Source: an uncultured Collinsella sp.
GTDB lineage: Bacteria > Actinomycetota > Coriobacteriia > Coriobacteriales > Coriobacteriaceae
Direction of reading: 5' to 3'
Assembly: GCA_900541645.1 (NCBI GenBank)
Contig: UQKQ01000007.1
Location: 1-64,000 of the forward strand
Length of the DNA: 64,000 bases
In this document: positions 53,126 to 61,057 of the stretch, in pieces
How the letters are laid out: every line of letters starts with the position of its first letter
How positions within the stretch are numbered: position 1 is the first letter of the stretch
Position numbers and translations under genes: made by a program
The notes under the pieces: model-generated
What the model was told of the DNA's origin: nothing
Seen by the model: the letters and a program-made list of their open reading frames with translations, nothing else
The model's database searches: none

Positions 53126-53839
53126 CTACTCCTCGGGCAGGATATGAAAACCAAGCGCCTGAATGTCGCGGGCAAAGCCCTTGACCGTATCAAGCGAGTA
53201 CTCAAGCAAATCTTTCCCGAAATTCTTGCGCTTGGCAAGAAGGGCATTGGGGACCGTAATGATCTGACAGCCAACGGACTCCGCCTGGAAGATATTGAGG
53301 ACCTCGCGCGTAGACGCCCAGAGAACCTCGGCAGCAGGCTTAACGGCAGCCTTCTTTACGGACTCCGCCATGAGGGGCAGCGGATCGACGCCGGTATCGG
53401 CAATGCGACCGGCAAAGATGGACAGAATAGAGGGGGTCTCAGCAGAGACGGCATCGACAAACTCGTCGACCTGCTCGGGCGTGAAGATAGTGGTGACATT
53501 CACCTTGATGCCGTCGGCAGAAAGGCGCTTGACCAGCGCGGCAGTGGACTCACCCTTGGTGTTGAGCGCCGGGATCTTAACGTAGACGTTGTCTGCCCAG
53601 GTTGCGATCTCGCGAGCTTCGGCTTCCATACCCGCCTCGTCGTCGGCGAATACCTCAAAAGAGACCGACACATCAGTAATGTGCTCAAGAACCGTCTTGG
53701 CAAAAGCGCGGTAGTCGGTCACGCCGCCGGCCTTCATAAGGGAAGGATTGGTCGTGAAGCCCTGAACGTTGCCATTGTCATGCATGTCAAGCATACCCTC
53801 GAGGTTAGCGCCGTCGGCAAACACCTTGATCGCCATGTT
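53126..53839 (-). CDS. transaldolase-like aldolase (fructose-6-phosphate aldolase family), copy 2
   Basis: First gene of the PTS operon, 237 aa, highly similar to copy 1 throughout (both begin MAIKVFADGANLEGMLDM and keep Lys87 in VYVKIP). The C-terminus is four residues longer (ILPEE). The start follows GAAAGGA. Its place before IIA-IIB-IIC suggests it acts on the phosphosugar made by this PTS, as aldolase or transaldolase. Confidence 0.88.
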   Translation of the reverse strand, partial: NMAIKVFADGANLEGMLDMHDNGNVQGFTTNPSLMKAGGVTDYRAFAKTVLEHITDVSVSFEVFADDEAGMEAEAREIATWADNVYVKIPALNTKGESTAALVKRLSADGIKVNVTTIFTPEQVDEFVDAVSAETPSILSIFAGRIADTGVDPLPLMAESVKKAAVKPAAEVLWASTREVLNIFQAESVGCQIITVPNALLAKRKNFGKDLLEYSLDTVKGFARDIQALGFHILPEE

Positions 53840-54184
53840 CGGTCCTTTCTCATCTAACACTATTGCTATCGAAAGCCTTCTTCTTTGTTTCAAAAGCTTT
53901 TCGGTTTTCTTTTATAAACCATTTCAAAAGCTATCGAAAGCTCAATTGTCAACTTTCCGTGAACGGTCGAATATCGGGCGTGAACGTACTTCTTTTGGGC
54001 GGCACCTTCAGAATGAGACTCTTTATAGCCCGTTTACGTGCGAACTATCTGCTACGCATGCATTTGTGACATGCCATTCCGTTCTTTTGATTCATTCGAA
54101 TTTGCCTTGTTCTTTTCATATCGATACGTTATATTTCGATTACGAAAGGCGCATCTTTTACCTTTTGTTCAAAAGGAGCGGCAT
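53840..54184. promoter_or_regulatory. divergent control region of the PTS operon and the DeoR-type gene
   Basis: AT-rich, 345 bases, no gene. The 12-mer GCTATCGAAAGC occurs exactly twice (53865-53876 and 53930-53941), and TTTCAAAAGCT twice (53888 and 53923). A perfect dyad TTTCG-ATTA-CGAAA lies at 54134-54147, just before the regulator. The shared TTTCGAT core is like DeoR/GlpR operators. They are probably the binding sites of the neighbouring regulator. Confidence 0.65.
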
Positions 54185-54976
54185 ATGGCATCTACTTCAG
54201 ACCTTTCACCGGCCGAGCGTCAGCGATTTATCATGAATTGGCTGGCCGAAAAGCCAAATATCTCGGTATCCGACATCGTTCGCCGTTTTTCGGTTTCGGA
54301 AGTCACCGCACGACACGACCTCATCTCGCTGGAATCCGAAGGCAAGCTGCGTCGCGTACGCGGCGGAGCGGTATCGCTTTCTCGCTCCAACGCAATCTCG
54401 TATCCCGAGGAGCGCATCAATGTCCAAGTCGAGGCCAAGGAAGCCATCGCCGCAACCGCAGCAACTCTTGTTGATGATGGCGATGTTCTGGTAATTGATA
54501 TCGGCACCACAGGCTTTTACTTCGCTAAGGCCCTCATGGACAAGCGTGAGATCACCATTATCACCGGCGATCTTGCAATCGCGAACTACGCCAGCTTCAA
54601 TCTCCCCAATGCTTCGGTAGTGCTGCTGGGCGGCTCCGTGCGCAAGGGCCACCTCTATCTCGCGGGCGCACTAACGCTCGACTGCATGAGCAAACTACAT
54701 GCCGACAAGGCGTTTGTCAGTGCCGACGGATTCCACCCCGACCACGGTTTTACCGTCGAGCACGACTTCTCGGCCATGATCAAGCATATGTACCTTACCA
54801 ACTCAAACCAGGGCTACATGATGGTTGACCAGGGAAAGTTCAATAAGACCAGTTTTTATCAGTCCGCGCAGATCGATGACCTCGACGGCATCATCGTTGA
54901 TGGAGACGACGAGGGCATCATGACGGCGGCGATCGAGAGCAGTCGCAGTCATCCCAAGCTCTATATTGCAAAATAG
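54185..54976 (+). CDS. DeoR/GlpR-family transcriptional regulator
   Basis: Repressor of sugar genes. The N-terminal winged helix-turn-helix is about 8-60 (VSDIVRRFSVSEVTARHDLISLESEGKLRRVRGGA). A C-terminal sugar-phosphate-isomerase-like sensor follows, with VIDIGTTGFYFAKAL, ITGDLAIAN and LLGGSVRKG. The 264-aa start follows AAAAGGAG; codons upstream are in the control region. Divergent from the aldolase-PTS operon, it probably senses that pathway's sugar phosphate. Confidence 0.92.
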   Translation: MASTSDLSPAERQRFIMNWLAEKPNISVSDIVRRFSVSEVTARHDLISLESEGKLRRVRGGAVSLSRSNAISYPEERINVQVEAKEAIAATAATLVDDGDVLVIDIGTTGFYFAKALMDKREITIITGDLAIANYASFNLPNASVVLLGGSVRKGHLYLAGALTLDCMSKLHADKAFVSADGFHPDHGFTVEHDFSAMIKHMYLTNSNQGYMMVDQGKFNKTSFYQSAQIDDLDGIIVDGDDEGIMTAAIESSRSHPKLYIAK

Positions 54977-54979
54977 CTC

Positions 54980-55020
54980 AAATGGCCGGGTCGCCCCCAC
55001 TGCGGGCGACCCGGCCATTT
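54980..55020. terminator. bidirectional terminator between the DeoR-type and HAD genes
   Basis: AAATGGCCGGGTCGCCC pairs with its complement at the other end of the region around a short loop, with AAAT/ATTT flanks giving T runs in both directions. The two genes converge here. Confidence 0.88.
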
Positions 55021-55021
55021 A

Positions 55022-55849
55022 TTAAATCAACCCAAAATGGCGCATCGCTGTGACGGTGCCATCGTGTGCGACATCGTCGGTCACGTAGTCGGCGACTGCC
55101 TTGACCTCGGGCATGGCGTTGCCCATGGCTACAGCCGTCTCGACGGCGGCGAGCATACCCAGATCGTTGCCGGAATCGCCAAAGCCAAAGGTGCGCGCGT
55201 TGCCGGTGCGACCCAGGTATTCCAGCGCTCGCGCCACGCCCACGCCCTTGTCGATGCCCTTGGGGCTCAGCTCGCGATTCTGACCACCGGTGTTGCACAG
55301 CTCAAACTCGCGCTCGATAAAGCCGTCATCGTTGGCTACGCGAGCCAGGTCGTACGCGTTAATGCACACCTTGCCTACGCGCAAGCGGCCATCGATGCGC
55401 ATCTGATCGGTGCCATGCACCACGCCGGCGCCTAGCAGAAATGACTGTTCGACACCAACTGGCTCAAGTGAATAGGTGGCACCGTTCGTCTCGAACAATG
55501 CCTCGCCGCCCGCCACAGTAATGCGACGCGCGAGCTCCTCAACAATGTCCTCGTCAATGCAGTCCTCGTGTGCCACGCGGCCCTCGACCTCGAGCGCGGC
55601 CCCCGCCATGGCAACGATACCCGCCGGGTTCAGCGCGCGCAGGCCATCGGCAATCAGCCACAAGGGGCGACCCGTGCAGATAAATGCCTGGTGACCCGCA
55701 TTGCGCAGGCGACCAAATGCATCGACAACGGCCTTCGACGGATGGATTGCATTGAAGTCCTTATCGGTCATATCGTCGGGATCGAACGACGTCAGCGTGC
55801 CGTCCACGTCAAAAAAGAGCACAGCGGGTTCGGGACACGCATCAATCAT
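55022..55849 (-). CDS. HAD-superfamily phosphatase (Cof type)
   Basis: Cytoplasmic sugar- or nucleotide-phosphate phosphatase, 275 aa. The nucleophile motif is FFDVDGTLT (Asp14, Asp16), the motif-II region CTGRPLW, and the C-terminal FGDSGNDLGMLAAVETAVAMGNAMPEVKAVADYVTDDV is classic for the Cof cap type. AAAGGA precedes the start. Substrate unknown. Confidence 0.9.
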   Translation of the reverse strand: MIDACPEPAVLFFDVDGTLTSFDPDDMTDKDFNAIHPSKAVVDAFGRLRNAGHQAFICTGRPLWLIADGLRALNPAGIVAMAGAALEVEGRVAHEDCIDEDIVEELARRITVAGGEALFETNGATYSLEPVGVEQSFLLGAGVVHGTDQMRIDGRLRVGKVCINAYDLARVANDDGFIEREFELCNTGGQNRELSPKGIDKGVGVARALEYLGRTGNARTFGFGDSGNDLGMLAAVETAVAMGNAMPEVKAVADYVTDDVAHDGTVTAMRHFGLI

Positions 55850-55924
55850 ATGGGTTCCTTTCGAGGATAAGGGCAAACGAAGCATCCATCATATAATGGA
55901 GCGACGCAACCAGAGAGGTCACCC

Positions 55925-58483
55925 ATGGAATTTTACGCAAGCTGCCCCGAGGGCTTTGAGTCCGCACTCGCCGATGAGCTTAAACGCCTCGGGCTTTCGC
56001 ATGTCCGCCGCCTGAAGGGCCGCGCTACATTTGAGGGCGAGCTCGAAGAAGGCTACCGCGCCTGCCTGTGGTCGCGCCTGGCCAGCCGCGTGTTTGTGGT
56101 GCTCGGGCGCTTTGGGGCACAGGATGCCGATGAGTTGTACGACAGCGTTTACGACATCGCCTGGGAGAACATCGTCCGCCCCGGCGCCACCATCGCCATT
56201 ACCGCCCGCGGCGTGACCGAGCAGCTGCGCAACACGCGCTTCTCGGCCCTGCGTGCCAAAGACGCGCTGTGCGACCGCCTGGCCGAGACCACGGGACGTC
56301 GCGCCGATGTCGATGCCGCCGACCCCGATGTTCACCTACTGCTTTCGCTGCGCCAGCGCCGCGCGAGCATAAGCCTAGACCTTTCGGGCGACCCGCTGTT
56401 CAAACGCCTGCCGCCCGCTGCGACTCGTGCCGGCGAGGGCGCACACGTGTTGCGCCCCGACTACGCCGCCCTGGTGCTGGCGCAGGTCGGCTGGACCGCA
56501 CTATGCGAGCGCGAGCTGACGGCCGACGATTACGAGAACGAAGCCCTTCCCACGCTGATCGATGCCTCGTGCGCCGGCGGCGGCCTGCTGCTGGAGGCCG
56601 TGAACATTCTAACCGACCGCGCTCCGGGCGCCGCCCGCGAGCACTGGGGCTTTGAGGGCTGGCAGCTGCACGACGCCGCCCTGTGGGAGCAGCTGCTCGC
56701 CGAGGCACGCGAGCGCGAGGCGGCAGCGCGCGAGCGCCAGGCGCGCATCGTGGCCGTGGACATCGACCCCGCCGCCCGCAAGACCGCCGAGCGCATGGTC
56801 AAGTGCGCCGGCTACAAGCGCTTTGTCGATTTTTGCGCCGCTAAGCCCGCCACCGTGCTGGACCATGCGGGTGCTGTCGCCGGCGTTGCCGTGGTCGCAG
56901 ACACCACCGAGACGCCGCTTTCGCTCATGCACGACGCCATGACGCTGGTCGGCGAGCTGCGCCGCGCGCCCGAGCTCGCTACCGCACCGGTCGCCGCGCT
57001 CACTCGCGACGGCCTTATGGCCCGCGCGCTCCATGCCGAGCCCGCGCGCTCCATCGCCGTCATGCCCAACAACGAAGAGGCGACTATTGAGGTTTGGCCC
57101 TCGCTTGACCACGCTGCCGCGGCATTTGAAGCTGCGACCAGCACGGATGCCGAGGACAAGACCGCAGATGCCGAAGACGAAGCCGCCAACACCCCCATGT
57201 CCGAACCCGCCGCCACGCTCGACCTGGGTGACGGCAAGCCGCTGCCCGTGCTCATCCCCGAGTCCGAGCAGTTCGCCAACCGCCTGCGCAAGAACGCTCG
57301 CCTGCGTCGCAAGTGGGCCAAGCGCGAGGGCGTGAGCTGCTACCGCGTCTACGATGCCGACCTGCCCGACTACTCCGCCGCCATCGACCTGTACGAGGGT
57401 TGCCCGCAGACGCCGGGCCGATGGCTCGTCATCGCCGAATACGCCGCGCCTAAGACCATCGACCCCGCACTGGCCCAGGCCCGTATGCTCGACATTCTGG
57501 CCATCGCACCGCGTATCCTAGATGTTCCCGCCGAGCATGTGCACGCCAAGGCCCGCATGCGTTCGCGTGGCGGCTCGCAGTACGGCAAGCAGGGCGCCGG
57601 CAAGGGCGGATCGGGCGAGCGCGCCAATATCGCACGCCGTCGCCTCCCACTCATCGAAGAGGGCGGCCTTACCTTTGCCGTCAACTTTGACGACTACCTG
57701 GACGTGGGCATTTTCTTGGACCACCGCGTCACCCGCAACCTGGTGCGCGAGCACGCCAAGCAGGCGCGTCGCTTCCTCAACCTGTTTGCCTACACCGGCA
57801 CCGCCACCTGCTACGCGGCCGATGGCGGCGTCGAGGAGACCGTGACGGTCGACCTCTCCAACACCTATCTGGACTGGGCCGAGCGCAACATGCGCCAGAA
57901 CGGCTTTGTGGGTCCGCAGCATCACTTTGTGCGCGACGACGTGCTCGCCTGGATTCGCGACCAGCGCCAGACGCGCAACCGCTGGGACCTGATTTTTGTC
58001 GACCCGCCCACGTTCTCGAACTCGTCCAAGATGGGCCGCCGCACCTGGGATGTCCAGCGCGACCATGTTGAGCTGTTGGCCGGCGTATCGCGCCTGCTCG
58101 CACAGGGCGGCCATGCCATCTTTAGCTGCAACCTGCGAGGCTTCCGCCCCGAGACACGCAAGCTCGCACGCGCGGGCGTGGTGCTACAGGACATAACGGC
58201 GCAGACCATCCCCGAGGACTTCGCACGCAACCAGAAGGTGCACCATTGCTATATCGTGCGCCGCCTGCCCATCGAGGACGCCATGGCCGAGGTCGGCTTT
58301 AGCGCCGAGGAAATTGCCGAGCGAACCGAGGAGCTGCGCAACCCCGAGGCCCGCAAGCCCCGTGCGGCAGTACCCGCGCACGCGCAGGCCGGCAACGGCA
58401 AGTCCAACTTTGCCGGCAAACCCTCCCCCGCCGGCAAGCCCAAAAAGAAGAAGTTCTACGCCAGCAAGCCTAAGGGCAGATAA
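55925..58483 (+). CDS. RlmKL-like 23S rRNA methyltransferase with degenerate RlmL half
   Basis: Normally a fused enzyme that methylates G2445 (RlmL, N2) and G2069 (RlmK, N7). Here the THUMP region (about 45-155) and the RlmL frame are recognisable (REHWGFEGWQLHDAALW). But the SAM loop is DASCAGGG (213-220) in place of a CGSGT type, and the NPPYGER catalytic motif is replaced by ADTTETP (about 325-331). The RlmK half from about 450 looks intact (FLDHRVTRNLVREHAKQARRFLNLFAYTGTATCYA, DPPTFSNSSKM). An acidic linker (about 395-435) and a basic Lys/Pro tail make it 852 aa, against about 700. Probably N7-only. Confidence 0.85.
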   Translation: MEFYASCPEGFESALADELKRLGLSHVRRLKGRATFEGELEEGYRACLWSRLASRVFVVLGRFGAQDADELYDSVYDIAWENIVRPGATIAITARGVTEQLRNTRFSALRAKDALCDRLAETTGRRADVDAADPDVHLLLSLRQRRASISLDLSGDPLFKRLPPAATRAGEGAHVLRPDYAALVLAQVGWTALCERELTADDYENEALPTLIDASCAGGGLLLEAVNILTDRAPGAAREHWGFEGWQLHDAALWEQLLAEAREREAAARERQARIVAVDIDPAARKTAERMVKCAGYKRFVDFCAAKPATVLDHAGAVAGVAVVADTTETPLSLMHDAMTLVGELRRAPELATAPVAALTRDGLMARALHAEPARSIAVMPNNEEATIEVWPSLDHAAAAFEAATSTDAEDKTADAEDEAANTPMSEPAATLDLGDGKPLPVLIPESEQFANRLRKNARLRRKWAKREGVSCYRVYDADLPDYSAAIDLYEGCPQTPGRWLVIAEYAAPKTIDPALAQARMLDILAIAPRILDVPAEHVHAKARMRSRGGSQYGKQGAGKGGSGERANIARRRLPLIEEGGLTFAVNFDDYLDVGIFLDHRVTRNLVREHAKQARRFLNLFAYTGTATCYAADGGVEETVTVDLSNTYLDWAERNMRQNGFVGPQHHFVRDDVLAWIRDQRQTRNRWDLIFVDPPTFSNSSKMGRRTWDVQRDHVELLAGVSRLLAQGGHAIFSCNLRGFRPETRKLARAGVVLQDITAQTIPEDFARNQKVHHCYIVRRLPIEDAMAEVGFSAEEIAERTEELRNPEARKPRAAVPAHAQAGNGKSNFAGKPSPAGKPKKKKFYASKPKGR

Positions 58484-58487
58484 CAAA

Positions 58488-58552
58488 GTTGCGGTGGAAT
58501 ACGGACTGTTTTGCCTGGAATTAGGCAAATTTAGACCGTATTTCACCGCAAC
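58488..58552. repeat. GTTGCGGTG inverted repeat directly behind rlmKL
   Basis: 17-bp arms (58488-58504 and 58536-58552) with one mismatch and an inner TTGCCT/AGGCAA stem. It begins 4 bases after the methyltransferase stop codon, another repeat sitting at a gene end. No T run. Confidence 0.75.
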
Positions 58553-58577
58553 TCATATTGGGATGGTGGTTGGCGAT

Positions 58578-59291
58578 CTAGCCTTGGGTGACTAGGCGGT
58601 AGCCAATGCCTACATGGGTTTGGATGTAACGCGGATGCGCGGGGTCGGACTCGATCTTCTTACGCAACGTGCCCATAAAGACGCGCAGGCTCGCCAGGTC
58701 GCTCTTGGTCGCCGTACCCCAGATCTCGTGCAAGATAAACTGGTGCGTCAGCACCTTGTCGGCGTTGTGTGCCAGCAGGCACAAGAGCTTGTACTCGATC
58801 GGCGTCAGATGCAGTTCCTCGCCATCCATCGTGGCGATGCCGGCATCAAAATCGATATGCAACTCGCCGGTATCGAACGAGCCCTCGGAGACAACACCGC
58901 CCGCCTGCGCATACGAAAGGCGCCTGAGCGTGGTGCGAATGCGCGCGAGCAGCTCCTCGACCGAAAACGGCTTAGTCAGGTAGTCATCGGCGCCGGCATC
59001 GAGCGCTCGGATCTTGTCCGCGTCCTCGCTGCGCGCCGAAACCACGATGATCGGCATGCCCGACCACGCGCGCACCGACTCCACCACCTTGACGCCGTCC
59101 ATATCGGGCAGGCCCAGATCGAGCAGCACAATGCTCGGCGCCTGCGACGAAGCGGCGGCGATGGCGGCGTGGGCGGTCTCCACAGCCATATGGCGCAAAC
59201 CGTGCGCCTCGAGCGCGGCGACGATAAGGTTGCGGACGGCGGGATCGTCCTCAACGACCAAGATGAGCGGTTTCACGGCAGAGTTCGGCAC
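58578..59291 (-). CDS. kdpE: KdpE-like response regulator
   Basis: OmpR-type response regulator. The receiver domain is about 8-122, with acidic pocket VVEDD, phospho-acceptor Asp58 in LLDLGLPD, and LTKPF. The winged helix is about 135-235 (HLTPIEYKLLCLLAHNADKVLTHQFILHEIWG, GYRLV). GTG at 59291 is the start, with AAGGAG overlapping the kinase stop region 4 bases upstream, so the pair is coupled. The neighbour is a KdpD-like kinase and then Kup, not KdpFABC. Confidence 0.9.
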   Translation of the reverse strand: MPNSAVKPLILVVEDDPAVRNLIVAALEAHGLRHMAVETAHAAIAAASSQAPSIVLLDLGLPDMDGVKVVESVRAWSGMPIIVVSARSEDADKIRALDAGADDYLTKPFSVEELLARIRTTLRRLSYAQAGGVVSEGSFDTGELHIDFDAGIATMDGEELHLTPIEYKLLCLLAHNADKVLTHQFILHEIWGTATKSDLASLRVFMGTLRKKIESDPAHPRYIQTHVGIGYRLVTQG

Positions 59292-59295
59292 AGCG

Positions 59296-60921
59296 CTACT
59301 CCTTATCAAACGAAACGTCGGCGGCGGGAAGCTCAATCGTAAAGACCGAGCCGTGCGGGGCCGCCGCGGCAACCCCTATGCTACCGCCATGTGCCAGCGC
59401 AATGGAGCGGCAAAGCGAAAGCCCCAGACCCACGCTGCGCTGGCTATCGGCCAGACCATGGTTGGCGGTGTAGAACGACTCAAAGATGCGCTCGCGGTCC
59501 TCGGGCGCAATGCCCGGGCCGTCATCGGCCACCGAGCACGCCACACATCCATCATGGACGCCAATCGAGATTACGATATGCGAACCCGCAGGCGTATAGG
59601 TGATGGCGTTGTTCACCAGATTGACCACCAGCTGCACCATCAGACGCGCGTCGACGTTGACAAGCGCCGGCTCATCGCACGCCACCACCTTAAGGTCGTG
59701 CTCGCGCACGGCCGGGTTTACGTGGCGCAATGCCTCCTCGACGATATCGTCCATGAGCTCGAGTGTGGTCGACAGATACATGCCGCCGCCCTCGAGCTTG
59801 GTGATGGCGAGCAGATTCTCGACGGTAGCATTGAGCCATTGCGCGTCCGAGCGAATGGATAGGAGCATACCGCGGCGTGTCTGGTCGTCAAGCACGGCCG
59901 TGCCGGTCGAGCCCTGGTCGAGCAGCACGTCGGCATTACCCGAAATGCTGGTAAGCGGCGTGCGCAAATCGTGCGAGATGGAGCGCAACAAATTGGCGCG
60001 CAGCTGCTCGTTTTTAGCGAGCACCGCCGCTTCCTCACGGGCCTCCATGGCGCGGGCGCGATCGAGCGCCAGCTCGCCTTCGCTCGCGATGGCATCGGCA
60101 AGCGTCCGCTCCTCGGGCGTCAGCGCATCGGGCTCGGCGACAATGGCGAGCACCCCCACCACCGAGGCGGGATCGCCCGCGCGCACCATGGTGTCACCCG
60201 AGCGCACAGTCAGGTATATGCCATAGAACGCCGAAGCGCCATAGGTGGCATCGAGCGGCGTTCCCACATAGGCGGACGCCGAGAGCCGCGGCGGCATCTG
60301 CGGCGCCAGCTGGTGCACCGGCGCGGCATCGCCCACGGCCGTGTACGTTGTGCGCGGCAGCAGGTCATCGTTATCGGCATCGGCGCTATACCACACGACC
60401 GGACAGTCCGAAAGACGCGCCAGCTGCGTTGCCATAGCATGAACAATCTGTTGCTGATCGCCGCACCGCTGCAGCATGCGGTTGGTCTCGAGCACCATCT
60501 GCGTGCGACGGTCGCTGGCGGCAGCCTGCGCCAAGGCGCGGCGCAGGGCCAGCGCAATCGAGCTCGACACGAGCGAGACCGCAAACATAATGAAGAACAT
60601 GCCGGGATAAGCGCGGTCGATAAACGACAGCGCGTAGCGCGGGTCGACAAACAAGAAGTTGTAGAGCGCCACGGCGGCGGCAGAGCTCAGCAGGCAGTAC
60701 AGGCGGCTCCAGGTAAAGAAGGCGCACAGCTGCACAGCGAACACATAGACGATCATGATGCTCGGCGCGAGCCCCGGATGGTCGAGCAGCGCGCCCACAA
60801 TCGTCGCCGCAGCTAGCAGCCCCGCCGATACGCAGGCGTCATACAGAGGGCTGCGACGCGTCAGCGTTGTACGCCGCCACCAAAAGTTCTCGGCAATATC
60901 GCCGTCCGCACGGACGTCCAT
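59296..60921 (-). CDS. KdpD-like sensor histidine kinase lacking the N-terminal KdpD/USP domains
   Basis: Membrane sensor of 541 aa. A DUF4118-type four-helix membrane region (about 30-128) is followed by a GAF-like domain (about 145-290), then HisKA (SHDLRTPLTSI, phospho-acceptor His317) and the HATPase domain (NLVNNAITYTPAG, VADDGPGIAPEDRERIFESF, GLGLSLC). Full KdpD has about 350 additional N-terminal residues (KdpD sensor and universal-stress-like domains); these are absent. Upstream of Kup's neighbour position it probably relays potassium or ionic stress. Confidence 0.9.
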   Translation of the reverse strand: MDVRADGDIAENFWWRRTTLTRRSPLYDACVSAGLLAAATIVGALLDHPGLAPSIMIVYVFAVQLCAFFTWSRLYCLLSSAAAVALYNFLFVDPRYALSFIDRAYPGMFFIMFAVSLVSSSIALALRRALAQAAASDRRTQMVLETNRMLQRCGDQQQIVHAMATQLARLSDCPVVWYSADADNDDLLPRTTYTAVGDAAPVHQLAPQMPPRLSASAYVGTPLDATYGASAFYGIYLTVRSGDTMVRAGDPASVVGVLAIVAEPDALTPEERTLADAIASEGELALDRARAMEAREEAAVLAKNEQLRANLLRSISHDLRTPLTSISGNADVLLDQGSTGTAVLDDQTRRGMLLSIRSDAQWLNATVENLLAITKLEGGGMYLSTTLELMDDIVEEALRHVNPAVREHDLKVVACDEPALVNVDARLMVQLVVNLVNNAITYTPAGSHIVISIGVHDGCVACSVADDGPGIAPEDRERIFESFYTANHGLADSQRSVGLGLSLCRSIALAHGGSIGVAAAAPHGSVFTIELPAADVSFDKE

Positions 60922-60950
60922 CAGCGCCCCGCCCCTCTCTCAAAAACAAA

Positions 60951-61004
60951 AACCACCACAAAGGGGACTGGCACCTTTGCGGTGGTTGCCTCCTTGTGGT
61001 GGTT
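60951..61004. repeat. AACCACCACAAAGG hairpin repeat between kup and the kinase gene
   Basis: AACCACCACAAAGG (60951-60964) can pair with CCTTTGCGGTGGTT (one mismatch) or with CCTTGTGGTGGTT further on (60992-61004), giving alternative hairpins. It contains GGGGACTGGCACC, similar to the AAGGGGGGCAGGCACC string near 34580. Confidence 0.6.
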
Positions 61005-61057
61005 CCAAGTGTATAGCCTTTGCAGCCTGCGGTCGTTAGACAAACAGCAGACGTCGA

